64,000 nt of DNA from positions 726,001-790,000 of the forward strand of contig CM061250.1 of assembly GCA_022605425.2 (NCBI GenBank), written 5' to 3'. The stretch comes from Hamiltosporidium tvaerminnensis. Lineage: Eukaryota > Microsporidia > Dubosqiidae. The position numbers and the translations under genes are program-made. The notes under the pieces are model-generated. The model was not told where the DNA came from and searched no databases. It saw nothing but the letters and a program-made list of their open reading frames with translations. Positions 25,547 through 35,300 of this stretch are shown piece after piece (position 1 is the stretch's first letter; each line of letters begins with the position of its first letter).

Positions 25547-26881
25547 ATGGAAAATGTGGAAGGAAATTTGTTAAATTTAGAAAAAAGAGATTCAAAATAT
25601 AAACAGTTAACTAAAGAACAACGTCAAGGTATTTTAAAAAAATTATTACAGCAGATGAAGGAGAATAAGTTAAAATACGGTGCCATCAACGAAATTTCTT
25701 CTGCATTTCAAGTTTCCCGGCTAACCGTTAACAGAATTTGGCATACAGCACAAACTCAATACAGAAAGGGCAAGATATGTGCCGATGTTTCTTCAAAAAA
25801 GAAATAAAGATGCGAAAGAAAACCTAAAGAATATTCGAACGATTTAGCGCAAATATGAAAACACCATTAAATCGTCGAGGAACGCTCACAAGTCTTCCTT
25901 TGCAATTGATATTCCAAAATAAACTTTGTTTGATATATTCAAGTCGGGAAAGTATATGAAGAAAATATCTTCTACAGTTAAACCAACTTTAACAGATAAA
26001 AATAAAATGGACAGATTGAAATTTTGCTTGTCTAAAGTAAATCTTACTAAAAATGGAGATTTACTTTTTGATGATCTGTACGACTACGTTCACATTGATG
26101 AAAAGTGGTTTTATCTAACTAAAGTTAAGCGCTCTTATTACTTAATGTTAAGCGAAGAAAAACCAGTGGGAAACTGCAAAAGTAAGCGATTTATTACGAA
26201 AATAATGTTCATGGCTGCAGTAGCTCGACCACGCTATGATTCACATGAAAGCTTTATTTTGATGGGAAAATTAAAATATGACCATTTGTTTATAAAGAAC
26301 CAGCTCAAAGAAATTCTAAGAATAGGGCTAAAGGGACAATTATAACAAAAAATATGGAATCTATTACAGCAGTACATTGCAAAAACATGATGATTGATAA
26401 TGTAATTCCCGCAATTAAATCTAAATTTCCGCCAGCATACAAAAAGAAAACAATTTACGTACAACAAGACAATGCAAAACCCCATTTTTCGGATAATGAT
26501 GCAGATATTGTCGCTCTTGGTTCTGCTTTTGACTGGAATAGTAAATTTAAGGCGCAACCGGCAAATAGCCCCGATTTAAATGTTCTTAATTTAGGTTTTT
26601 TCAACTCCATACAATCGCTGCAACACGAAGCTTCGCCACACACAATTGACGAATTCATGAATTGTGTTCAAGATGCATTTCATCAATTAGAGGCTAATAC
26701 TCTCGATAACGTTTTTACAACATTGCAAGCATGTATGGAGTCAATTATGTTAGCAGATAGAGGAAATGGCTATAAAATACCTCATTTAAGTAAAGGAAAA
26801 CTTCGTCGCGAAGGTCGACTGCTAGAAAAATATGTACGTTCGAAAGAATCATACGTTAAAGCCAAATCAAATTTCGAGTAA
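25547..26881 (+). pseudogene. Mariner transposase, plant-type (DD39D class), inactivated
   Basis: Conceptual product of about 440 residues. The N-terminal part has LTKEQRQGILKKLL and a helix-turn-helix (AINEISSAFQVSRLTVNRIW). The catalytic part has VHIDEKWF (first Asp), then KRFITKIMFMAAVARPRYD, VQQDNAKPH (second Asp) and NSPDLNVLNLGFFNSIQSLQ, and the C-terminal part has GNGYKIPHLSKGKL. In plant-type elements the third acidic residue lies 39 residues after the second, in VLDLGFF. Here that residue is Asn. The frame is broken by a TAA at 25805-25807, a TGA near 25856, a TAA at 25920-25922, a TGA in place of the Trp before PFVYKEPAQRN (about 26279), and single-base shifts near 25890 and 26252. 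The start ATG at 25547 gives the full DNA-binding domain. Confidence 0.9.
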
Positions 26882-27012
26882 ACTTATCAATTTTAATATG
26901 TATTTTTTTAAATTTTATTTAATATTTGCATTAACATTTATTAAAATGTTCGAATTAAAGGTAATATAATAAACTTGCCATGTACATTTTTTGATTTATT
27001 TTATTTTTTCGC

Positions 27013-27043
27013 AAATGTATACCATATTTCCGGACAGAGGGAG
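27013..27043 (-). repeat. Mariner right terminal inverted repeat, 31 bp
   Basis: Perfect inverted copy of 25324-25354, followed by the TA duplication. Confidence 0.95.
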
Positions 27044-27068
27044 TATTTTTTATTAAATTTTAGAAAAA

Positions 27069-27311
27069 ATAACAAAAATCTTTTAAAATATTATCTCTAA
27101 ACATAAATACCAAAAGCACTCTAAAATAACAATAATCTTTTAAAATATTATCTCTAAACATAAATACCAAAAGCACTCTAAAATAACAATAATCTTTTAA
27201 AATATTATCTCTAACAACATAATACCCAAAAAGCACTCTAAAAATTTACAAAAATCTTTTAAAATATTATCTCTAACAACATAAATACCCAAAAGAACTC
27301 TAAAAATTTAC
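27069..27311. repeat. Tandem repeat, about 60-bp unit, four copies
   Basis: Unit contains tcttttaaaatattatctct, then aacataaatacc, aaaagcactctaaaa and a short spacer. The first two copies are nearly identical and the last two carry small indels. It begins just outside the mariner right end and stops 30 bp from the 3' end of the SNARE gene, so it may overlap that gene's 3' UTR. Confidence 0.85.
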
Positions 27312-27337
27312 AATCAATAATTATTATTAATTTTTAA

Positions 27338-27931
27338 TTAAAATATCTTTAAAATAAATTTATATATTAAAAATATAGATAGAAGACTTCCTAAAATATA
27401 AAATATAATTCTTTTCTTATTCTTCTTTCTTATATACGTTACTTCAAGTTCTTTAACAGTATTTCTACTCTTAAATTTAGTCTCTCCCATTATATGACTC
27501 AACCTATCAATATTTTGATCTTGCATATCTACAACACATTTAATATAATCATTAATATTAACTATCTCATTAATTTTATTAGAAATATTCTTTATATTAT
27601 GATTTCTAACAAGTGAATACAAACGTAATTCATTACTTTTAATTCTACAGTCTAATTCTCTCTCACTTTCTTGTATAAAAGGTATTTTTTCAGATTCGTT
27701 ATCAGTTACAATATTTAATTTAAAATATTTATTTCTCAAAAAAATAAATTTTTTTAAATCTTCTTTATAATATTTCTTATATTTTATCAGAGATAGACAT
27801 ATATCTACCAAATCTTTACACTCACTTCGTAACATGGTAGTTCGTTCATTTTCGGGATATTTAATACTTATTTCTAAATCATTTAACTTTTCTTCAAATA
27901 TTTCATTACAAGAGTCAAGTGTTTCAAACAT
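27338..27931 (-). CDS. Qa-SNARE (syntaxin-like), tail-anchored, 197 aa
   Basis: A membrane-fusion protein that would pair with three other SNARE helices on opposing membranes. Residues 1-105 are predicted helical, like a short syntaxin N-terminal bundle. Residues about 115-170 fit a SNARE motif: EIVNINDYIKCVV, then the zero-layer Gln in DMQDQNIDRL, which matches the syntaxin LVExQGExIDRI core, then KELEVTYIRKKNKKR. A C-terminal hydrophobic segment (about 174-195, IIFYILGSLLSIFLIYKFIL) is the membrane anchor, followed by only two residues. There is no N-terminal signal, as expected for a tail-anchored protein. The Asp-Gln-Asn-Ile-Asp spelling slightly favours an ER/Golgi syntaxin (Ufe1/syntaxin-18 or Sed5 type), but the subtype cannot be fixed by eye. 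The gene is intact and intronless, transcribed away from the NTF2/RRM gene, with a tandem repeat right after its stop. Confidence 0.75.
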   Translation of the reverse strand: MFETLDSCNEIFEEKLNDLEISIKYPENERTTMLRSECKDLVDICLSLIKYKKYYKEDLKKFIFLRNKYFKLNIVTDNESEKIPFIQESERELDCRIKSNELRLYSLVRNHNIKNISNKINEIVNINDYIKCVVDMQDQNIDRLSHIMGETKFKSRNTVKELEVTYIRKKNKKRIIFYILGSLLSIFLIYKFILKIF

Positions 27932-28345
27932 ACAAAATGTAAACTTGTTTATGTTATACTTCTTATATTTCTTTATTTCTGAAACATTGTATTAAAAATA
28001 TTTTCTATTTTTATGATTTGTCTGTTTCTTATAAAATATATATTTTTAAGTTTATTTATTGGGTTTTATTATTGTTTAAAAACAGATAATTAAAAATAAA
28101 GAATTTAATAATTCCTAAATATCTTCTTCTAACTCATTTTAGTTATCTGTGTATATATTACTTCTACCTCTGATTTTAATTACTTCTTGAATAAATTTTA
28201 ACATAAAAATATATTTCTTAAATAAATTACAATATTCAGTTAAATTAAAGATATAAGAAGGTATAAAATATTGAAATGTTTTTTTTTAGAAATTTTATTT
28301 ACAAATACAATTACATAATCTATAAAATATTTAATTCGTTCCAAT
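27932..28345. other. Intergenic region upstream of the SNARE gene
   Basis: AT-rich with no gene. The SNARE promoter must lie here, but no C-rich box was seen immediately before the ATG. Confidence 0.5.
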
Positions 28346-28515
28346 AAACCATATATTAACCATACATTAACCATATATTAACCATATATTAACCATACAT
28401 TAACCATACATTAACCATACATTAACCATACATTAACCATACATTAACCATACATTAACCATACATTAACCCTACATTAACCATACATTAACTATACATT
28501 AACCATATATTAACT
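28346..28515. repeat. Minisatellite, 11-bp unit (ccatacattaa)
   Basis: About 15 head-to-tail copies, mostly ccatacattaa with ccatatattaa variants at both ends and isolated ccctacattaa and ctatacattaa variants inside. There are no spacers, so this is not a CRISPR array, and the unit is not a telomere repeat. Confidence 0.9.
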
Positions 28516-28683
28516 TATCGATACAATCCATTTCCAATAAATTTCCAATTAATCTTTTAATTCTTAAATTTTCTTTTAAAGATTTTTTTAGAATTCAAGA
28601 AAAAAAGTATTTAAATATAAACTGAATACCGAAAAGAGAATGGGAAAAAATAAAATATCAAATTGACATATTAAGGTTACCTT

Positions 28684-28885
28684 TCTTTATAAATATAAGA
28701 ATTATTCTTATAATTATATAATATCTAAAGAGTATAAAAAAACACTAATATTTAATTAATTCTCTATAAACATAAGGATTATTCTTGTAATCATATAATA
28801 TCCAAAGAGTATAAAAAAACACTAATATTTAAATATTTATAGATAAACATAAGGATTATTCTTATAATTATATTTTTAATCTCAA
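28684..28885. repeat. Tandem repeat, about 80-bp unit, two and a half copies
   Basis: Unit holds aaggattattcttgtaat, catataatatccaaagagt and ataaaaaaacactaatattta. Copies start near 28684, 28763 and 28845. The third is cut short. Confidence 0.8.
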
Positions 28886-28904
28886 ATCTATTTTAAATAA
28901 TAAG

Positions 28905-28917
28905 TAAGATTAAAAAT
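28905..28917. repeat. Left target-site duplication of retroposon copy B (13 bp)
   Basis: taagattaaaaat, repeated exactly at 29644-29656. Confidence 0.75.
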
Positions 28918-29643
28918 TTTTTTAAAAGTATCACATCTTTTTAGAATAATGGCAAGTGTTATATTTGTTTTTATGACATTAACGCAGTTCTAGGTTTAAC
29001 ATAAATAACTGCTAACCAAAACTCCATCAGTAACCCCTGCGATACCTACGTCCCAAAGCTTTTCATCTACCAGGTGTGTAGAACCTAATTAATAGGCGAG
29101 GCAGTTGCCCGGAGTTCGTTAATGTCCTTTGCATGGAGTGTGATCGAAGGCCGAAGCCCCCCTTGGGCTCCCCCAAGACTATGCAGCATTCCCACTTACT
29201 CTACACTTTCTGAACCCAATAAACTTCTAACTAAGATATATTTCAGAGATTTACATGGGGTCCACCTAGACAGTGCAATGTCATACCAACAGGTATAACC
29301 TGCTACTTAGCTTTCCTGGCTTTATATGGTTTTTTGTTTTATATCTCACAGGCGCCAAGTCTTCTAACCCGAGTGAGCAAGGCTAGGTTTCCATTCTTTT
29401 ACATGGCAATTACCTACATGTTCAGCTGCGGTCTGCCATCTGGTTACATAAAAAACTACAAATAAATTTGTAGAAAAAGTTTCTCCATTTCTTAGACCTC
29501 TCCTCTTCATAACAACTCCCATGGAACAACCGAAGATGTAGTGTGGTTTTATTCCCACCAAAAATCCAAACAATGATCTCACACCAGTTTCACACACTCA
29601 TTGCCAAGCAGAAAGTTTTTTATGTGGTTATCCACCCTCCACT
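28918..29643 (-). mobile_element. 0.73-kb non-LTR retroposon (SINE-like), copy B
   Basis: Full-length copy, nearly identical to A and C, inserted between minisatellites in the gene island. The 5' end on the minus strand is AGTGGAGGG and the 3' end is GATACTTTTAAAA followed by the 13-bp direct repeat. It retains the GGCCGAAGCC hairpin (29149-29158 on the plus strand) and a 77-codon open frame (29597 down to 29364) matching the 80- and 69-codon frames of copies A and C. Very low divergence between copies suggests recent activity. Confidence 0.85.
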
Positions 29644-29656
29644 TAAGATTAAAAAT
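29644..29656. repeat. Right target-site duplication of retroposon copy B (13 bp)
   Basis: Exact copy of 28905-28917. Confidence 0.75.
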
Positions 29657-29770
29657 AAAATTTATTCTAAAATATTAAATTTTTTATTACAAATCTATTA
29701 GTTTAAACTTAAAATTATAATTCAATAAATAATATTTTTATAAAACTTAAGGTGCATTTGTAACAAATAT

Positions 29771-30170
29771 TATCTCCCAATACTATTTTTACTTTTTATT
29801 TTAATTTCATTTACAATTTTATAGTTTTACTTTAAATTTTACTTTAAATTTTACTTTAAATTTTAATTTTTATCTCCCAATACTATTTTTACTTTTTATT
29901 TTTCATTATCATTTACAATTTTATAGTTTTACTTTAAATTTTACTTTAAATTTTAATTTTTATCTCCCAATACTATTTTTACTTTTTATTTTAATTTCAT
30001 TTACAATTTTATAGTTTTACTTTAAATTTTACTTTAAATTTTAATTTTTATCTCCCAATACTATTTTTACTTTTTACTTTTCATTATCATTTACAGTTTT
30101 ATAGTGTTACTTTAAATTTTAATTTTTATCTTCCAATACTATTATTTACTTTCTATTCTATTACTTTAAA
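29771..30170. repeat. Tandem repeat, about 90-100-bp unit, five copies
   Basis: Each unit starts tatctcccaatactattttta and runs through tttacaattttatagttttac and a run of ttttactttaaa elements. Copies start at about 29771, 29871, 29961, 30049 and 30127, and decay to the right. A looser repeat based on ttacatttttaaaacatat follows to about 30415. Confidence 0.85.
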
Positions 30171-30434
30171 TTTTATGTCACATTTTTAAAACGTATATAT
30201 TCTACTCTATCCTACTACATGATTCTATTCATTTCCCTTACATTCTATTCGTTTTTATATTTTAAGTTACATTTTTAAAACATATTTACTTACCCTATAC
30301 TATCCTATTATCCTTTCTATTCTCTTCCTTGTTACATTTTAAGTTACATTTTTAAAACATATATACCCCTTCAATTCCCTATCATCTTTTCTATTCTATT
30401 CCTTGTTACATTCTAGTGTTTTAAATTTTTATTT

Positions 30435-30461
30435 TTTATATAAAAAAATTTATAATTGCCC
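30435..30461 (+). promoter_or_regulatory. Likely core promoter of the NTF2/RRM gene
   Basis: A TATA-like tatataaaaaaa lies about 25 bp before a CCC box that directly touches the start codon (gcccATGg). C-rich boxes just upstream of ATG are a known hallmark of microsporidian genes and decide the start at 30462. Confidence 0.5.
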
Positions 30462-31127
30462 ATGGTATCTTCAATTTACAAAGGTGAGAAATTTATAAAA
30501 GATTATTACAGTTTACTTTGTAAGACAGACATATCACATTACTACACACCCACCACAATACTAAGAATAGGCAAGGAAAAAGACCGACTGGATTCTTTTA
30601 CTGAAAAACACTCTACTATAATATACAAATACCAAAAGAATTTAGAAAGAGTGTTTGTATCCTGTATGGATACAATAAACACCAAAGAAGAAGAATTTAT
30701 GGTTTGTGTTGTGGGACAATTCGTATATAAAGACGAGACAGTAAGATTTTCACACAATTTTATAGTAAAAGAAGAAAACAATAATTTTTATATTTTAGTT
30801 GAAGTGTGCAGGTTTTTGAATGAAGAGATTGTTTATGACAAAGTAGATTCTTTGAGTAATTTGCATGATAAACGAACGTATGGGTATAATAATTTTAATA
30901 GGTATTATGTTAATGTGTCTTGTCCTCCACATACCAAGAAACAGGATATTGTTGAATGTTTTTCTAAATATGGGCGTATTTTTGATGTTTTTAGTAAAAA
31001 AGAAGGATTTTTTAAAGTAGAATTTGCTGATCATTCCACCTTAAAAGCTGTTCAAAATGACGGTAATATTATTTTTAACAACAAAGGATTCAAAATTCTA
31101 CCCTCAAGAGAAGATTTTAAACATTAA
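30462..31127 (+). CDS. NTF2-like plus RRM protein (G3BP-like), 221 aa
   Basis: The domain order is that of G3BP/Rasputin-type RNA-binding proteins, which act in the cytoplasm in mRNA regulation and, in yeast and animals, bind ubiquitin-protease partners. Residues about 8-120 resemble an NTF2-like fold: GEKFIKDYYSLL matches the GxxFVxxYYxxL start, and a later FSHNFIVKEENNNFYILVEV strand pair, then FLNEE, matches the end. Residues about 147-215 form an RRM with RNP2 (YYVNVS) and RNP1 (GFFKVEFA). The acidic/proline linker and RGG tail of animal G3BP are missing, which fits microsporidian shortening. The start is set at the ATG touching a CCC box, since the upstream in-frame TTG is not a plausible start. 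The gene is intact. The nearest neighbour downstream is the convergent UIM gene. Confidence 0.75.
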   Translation: MVSSIYKGEKFIKDYYSLLCKTDISHYYTPTTILRIGKEKDRLDSFTEKHSTIIYKYQKNLERVFVSCMDTINTKEEEFMVCVVGQFVYKDETVRFSHNFIVKEENNNFYILVEVCRFLNEEIVYDKVDSLSNLHDKRTYGYNNFNRYYVNVSCPPHTKKQDIVECFSKYGRIFDVFSKKEGFFKVEFADHSTLKAVQNDGNIIFNNKGFKILPSREDFKH

Positions 31128-31238
31128 TAAATTATTTTTAATTTCTTATAATTTATGTTTTAGTATTAGTGAGTATTTATATTATAATTTATATTTTAGT
31201 ATTAGTAAGTATTTATATTATAACGGTTTTTTCTACTT
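31128..31238. repeat. Short direct duplication after the NTF2/RRM gene
   Basis: tagtattagt(g/a)agtatttatattataa occurs twice, near 31160 and 31196, in the probable 3' UTR. Confidence 0.6.
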
Positions 31239-31295
31239 TTTATGCATCTGCATAAACAATTGCTATATTATAATGTTTTTATGCATCTGCATAAA
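31239..31295. repeat. Two identical 18-bp palindromes
   Basis: TTTATGCATCTGCATAAA occurs at 31239-31256 and again at 31278-31295. Each is an 8-bp perfect inverted repeat around two bases, and each is followed by caattgctatatta. They lie 110-170 bp past the stop of the NTF2/RRM gene. They could be a transcript-end hairpin or a dyad protein site. Neither role is shown. Confidence 0.8.
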
Positions 31296-31500
31296 CAATT
31301 GCTATATTAAAATCAAATAAAAAAAATCACTATCCAATAAATAAAAAATATTAAACCTAAGTACTTAAAACAAAGATACTAAAAACAAGGATACTAAAAA
31401 CTTAAACCTCTATTTAATAAACAAAACCTCTATCAAATACATAAACTAAGCAACCCTCCATTTACTAAACAAATCTCCATAAATTAAACAACAATACATT

Positions 31501-31701
31501 TCACTCCTCTTTATTATTAAGTAACCTCTCCAAATATTCATCTACATCTTTCTGTACAGCACTTGGATTCTTTACTTTTAATTCCTCTCCTAAAGACATA
31601 GAAAGAGCCACACCTAAATTTAAATCATAATTATCTCTATTAAGATCACTTATACCTTCAAATAACGAATCAGAATCCTCATCATACTGTATCAACACCA
31701 T
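31501..31701 (-). CDS. Small protein with a ubiquitin-interacting motif, 66 aa
   Basis: A ubiquitin-interacting motif (UIM) lies at about residues 26-38: the string LGVALSMSLGEE has the hydrophobic-xx-Ala-xxx-Ser-xx-Glu pattern, preceded by an acidic/Asn run. The UIM and its acidic lead-in resemble the C-terminal tail of the proteasome subunit Rpn10/PSMD4, but the von Willebrand-type domain that should precede it is absent. Upstream on the same strand are only minisatellites. It is either a free-standing UIM microprotein or the surviving tail of a truncated Rpn10. The start is placed at the ATG at 31701 because a CCC box lies about 13 bp upstream of it and the frame beyond has no other ATG. 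It ends LERLLNNKEE. It converges on the NTF2/RRM gene. Confidence 0.5.
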   Translation of the reverse strand: MVLIQYDEDSDSLFEGISDLNRDNYDLNLGVALSMSLGEELKVKNPSAVQKDVDEYLERLLNNKEE

Positions 31702-31739
31702 TAAACAAAGAAGGGTACTAAACACAAAGAAAAGAAGAA

Positions 31740-31960
31740 ATAAAAGAAGATATTAGAATAAGAGATACTAAGAGGATATTAGAATTAGATGATATTATAT
31801 AAGAGATACTAAGAGGATATTTAATAAGGGATAATAGAATAAGAGGAGGATATTGGAATATAAGAGGATATAGAAATATAAGAGGATACTGAGGGAATAT
31901 TAGAATATAGGAGGATTCTAAAAAAATGTAAGATACTAGAATAAGAGGTACCAATCTAAG
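31740..31960. repeat. Irregular minisatellite, ggatatt/agaataagag units
   Basis: Interleaved short units (aagagatactaagaggatatt, aatataagaggata) without a fixed period. The open frame across it (31718-31954, minus) is a low-complexity artefact. Confidence 0.75.
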
Positions 31961-32029
31961 ATATTATGATATAAGACAACCCTTTATAAATAAAAATTTA
32001 ATACTTAACACTTCTTCCTATTACACTAT

Positions 32030-32185
32030 CCTTTATCCTTATTTCCCTCTACTATCCTTATATCCCCCTAATATCCTTATATCCCTCTAATATCCTTATA
32101 TCCCTCTAATATCCTTATATCCCTCTAATATCCTTATATCCCTCTAATATCCTTATATCCCCCTACTATCCTTATCCCTACTTCT
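32030..32185. repeat. Minisatellite, 19-bp unit (atatccttatatccctcta)
   Basis: About seven to eight near-perfect copies, all pyrimidine-rich on the plus strand, just downstream of the MCM4 stop codon. Confidence 0.88.
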
Positions 32186-32200
32186 CTCTATGTACTTACT

Positions 32201-32362
32201 CCTCATTATCTAACACCCTCTCCTCTACCCTATTCTCTCTATGTGACCACTCTTCTCATCATAAAACAACACCTCCTCATTATCTAACACCCCCTCCTCT
32301 ACCCTATTCTCTCTATGTGCCCACTCTTCTCATCATAAAATAACACCTCCTCATTATCTAAC
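32201..32362. repeat. 74-bp tandem repeat overlapping the MCM4 stop codon
   Basis: 32201-32274 and 32275-32348 differ at about three positions. A third copy starts at 32349 and breaks off after about 14 bp. The second copy contains the last 16 or so codons and the stop of MCM4. Because 74 is not a multiple of three, the first copy repeats the C-terminal codons out of frame, beyond the stop. Confidence 0.88.
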
Positions 32363-35300
32363 TCTCTAACACCTTCAACAACCAACCTTTCCTCACCTCC
32401 CAAAACCCTAACAACCTCTCCAATAGAACACATATCCTTAACAACCCCAAGTATCTCTTTCTTAACCCTATCAACACTCTCTCTCCAACTCCTACTCCTT
32501 CCACTAATAACAACATCCATATCTATCTTACCACTTATAGGATCAATAGCATATAACAACATACTCTCTTTAATTATACTCACTACTTCTCTTACATCTT
32601 TACCTTCTACTACCTTACTCATTCTCATACGTGCATGTGCTTCACTTAACCTTATCATACTTTCTAATTGTCTTGTTGTTGCTGTTATACTTTTACCGTT
32701 ATCTAACCCTCTTAACATACAATACTCATCTCTTAACACTTCCATACCCTCATCACTCATCACAGGTGTTATCCTCCTACACATCTGTATATAACCAGTA
32801 AGAACATCAACAGGAAGTGGTATGATACCATCCTGTTTGTTATCTCTTCTATTATTCTCACTGATATCATTCTTACTGTTATTATCTCTTATACTATCCT
32901 TATTATCTCTTCTATCCTAATATAATCCTTATTATCTCTTATACAATCCTTATTATTATCACTACTATTCTCTCTTATATTATCTCTTATACTATCCTTA
33001 CTAATATCACCTACTACCACACCTACTACCAACTCTATCACCAACTCCATCACTGTACATCTCTAGTATGTGCTTGCTTACTCTCCTGTCATTCTCTTCT
33101 TCATACTTATCAACAATAACACATATAACATCAAACCTACTAAGCAATGTACAAGGCAAATGTATATTCTCAACAATACTCTTCTTACAATTATACTTAC
33201 TATCTACAGGATTACAAGAAGCTAATATAGAACATCGACTATTCAAAGTAGTAATAATACCCGCCTTTGCTATACTAACAGTCTGCTGTTCCATTACTTC
33301 ATGTAACACACTACGTACACTCTCATTCATCTTATCAAACTCATCTATACAACACAAACCTAGATCACTTAATACAAGTGCACCAGGTTCTAATATAAAT
33401 TGTTTTGTATCTATATCTCTACTTACACATGCTGTAAGTCCTACTGCACTACTACCACGTCCACTTGTATACATACCACGTGGTGATATACGATGTATAA
33501 ATGATAATATTTGTGATTTACTTACTCCTGGATCACCAGCTAGTAATATGTTTATATCACCTCTAAAACGAGTATTTAAACACTCTTTAGTTACACCACC
33601 AAATAACTGTAAAAGAAGCGCTTTTTTTACATTTTCCAAACCATAAACCGAAGGTGCAATAGAGTTATAAAGAGTAGAGTAAGTAAAGGGGGGAGTATTA
33701 GTATATATATTAGTATGGTTGTTAGATATATTATTATTATTGTTGGTATATATATTAGTATGGTTGTTAGATATATTGTTATTAGTATATACAGGGTTAT
33801 TAGTATATACAGGGTTACTAGATATATCACTATCCATATTATTATTACTATCCATATTATTATTATTACTATCCATATTATTATTAGTATATATATTACT
33901 ATCACACTCTCTACTATCACCTTTATTATCACACTCTCTACTATCCATATTACTATCACACTCTCTACTATCCATATTACTATCACCTTTACTATCTCCC
34001 CCTAACATACCCACACCCTTTACTCCACTATTAAGTACCTCTACATAACACCTAAACACACTATTCATCTTAAACCCATTCACCTGTCTAACAGCTGTAC
34101 CTCTTAATATACCACATACTATTACCTTATCACCAGGTAATAAACTATCTACTAAATTATTAGTAAGTATAAGTGTTACTGTTAAAGGTGTAGATGCATG
34201 TGGTATATTATAAGGATGTTCTTGTATTTTAACTATTTGTTTGTCACTAAACATAGATTTGTTGTGTAATAGTTTGTAAGAGAATCTTGAACCACATACA
34301 CAGTCAGTAGGATGTGCAATATTCTTACCAGAGGAGATATTGTTATTTGGTATATTAGATATATTAGTATTAGATATATTATTATTATTATTATTAGATA
34401 TATTAGTATTATTATTAGTATATATATTATTACTATTATTAGATATATTACCTACTACTGATATTACTAGATATATTACCTACTATACTATTACTACCTA
34501 CTACACTAGTACTATCTATTACACTAGTACTAAATATATTATTATTATTACCTATCACACTAATACTCCCTTCACTATCACTTACTACTACCCTTTGACA
34601 TACTACACATTCAAATACACACTTATACATCTCAGGTATAACATTAGATATACGTATAACCATACCTCTTACTTCTACTATCTTATCAATATCTTTAGGA
34701 TTAATATTTCTAATATTTAATAATTTACCTATATTATAAGGACTTAATATTATAGATATACAAGTGTTAGGTGATATTTCATATAATAATTCTTGTAATG
34801 AATGCTGTAGTATTGGTATTATCTCTTGTGGGTATGTTAGTAGTTGTGTGTGGAGTGGTAGGTGTTTAATGTGTGTACAGTTAAGATAGAATATGTTATG
34901 ATGTGTAAGAGAGATAGAATGTAACTGATCAAGGTAGGTATAGTTGTTTAGATGGTTGTTAGTATTAGTATTGGGATTAGGATGGTTGTTAGTATTAGTA
35001 TTATCTATATTATTGTTATTTTCTATATTACAGTTATTACCGTTATTACAGTTATTTTCTATATTATTCTATATTATGGTTATTTTCTATATTTTCTATA
35101 TTACTATCCCCATCTCCTATATTACACTTATTATCCCTACAACTACTACTGGTGTCTGTAAATGTTCTTATGAATTCTTTGAAGGTGTCACTGACTTCTT
35201 GTACGTTAATATTGGTTCCCCATATAACTTTGACACGTTCTGTTTCTATCAGTGGTTGGGAGTATAAAGAAGAACTTGGTTCTGTTTGTGATGGTGTGTA

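Larger units (their letters stand above)
25324..27043 (+). mobile_element. Complete but dead mariner-like element, 1720 bp
   Basis: The ends are perfect 31-bp terminal inverted repeats (25324-25354 and 27013-27043) starting CTCCCTCTGTCCGG, flanked on each side by a TA dinucleotide (25322-25323 and 27044-27045), the target-site duplication of Tc1/mariner elements. The CTCCCTC(C/T)GTCC terminus is the one known from plant mariner-like elements and Stowaway MITEs. The transposase inside is broken and separately annotated. The exactness of the termini points to insertion recent enough that the ends have not drifted, or to continued mobilisation in trans. Confidence 0.92.

Noticed and set aside
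26234-26658. Minus-strand frames inside the mariner
   Set aside because: Antisense shadows of the transposase.
28346-28515. Regular short repeats that might be a CRISPR array or telomere
   Set aside because: The units are 11 bp, contiguous and without spacers, in a eukaryotic context, and the unit is not a known telomere repeat.
29040-29200. Retroposon core as a piece of rRNA (ttaacgaactcc looked like an SSU rRNA block)
   Set aside because: Only one short string resembles SSU rRNA. The sequences on both sides do not follow any rRNA region I could recall.
33068-34720. Several plus-strand frames opposite MCM4
   Set aside because: They are antisense shadows of MCM4 and of its microsatellite inserts. 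The products are low-complexity Ile/Leu/Tyr strings.
32800-35100. Classical spliceosomal introns explaining the MCM4 frame changes
   Set aside because: GT...AG pairs can be found in any such repeat, but no GTAAGT-like donor with a branch site was seen at the breaks. The possibility is left open in the findings, not annotated.
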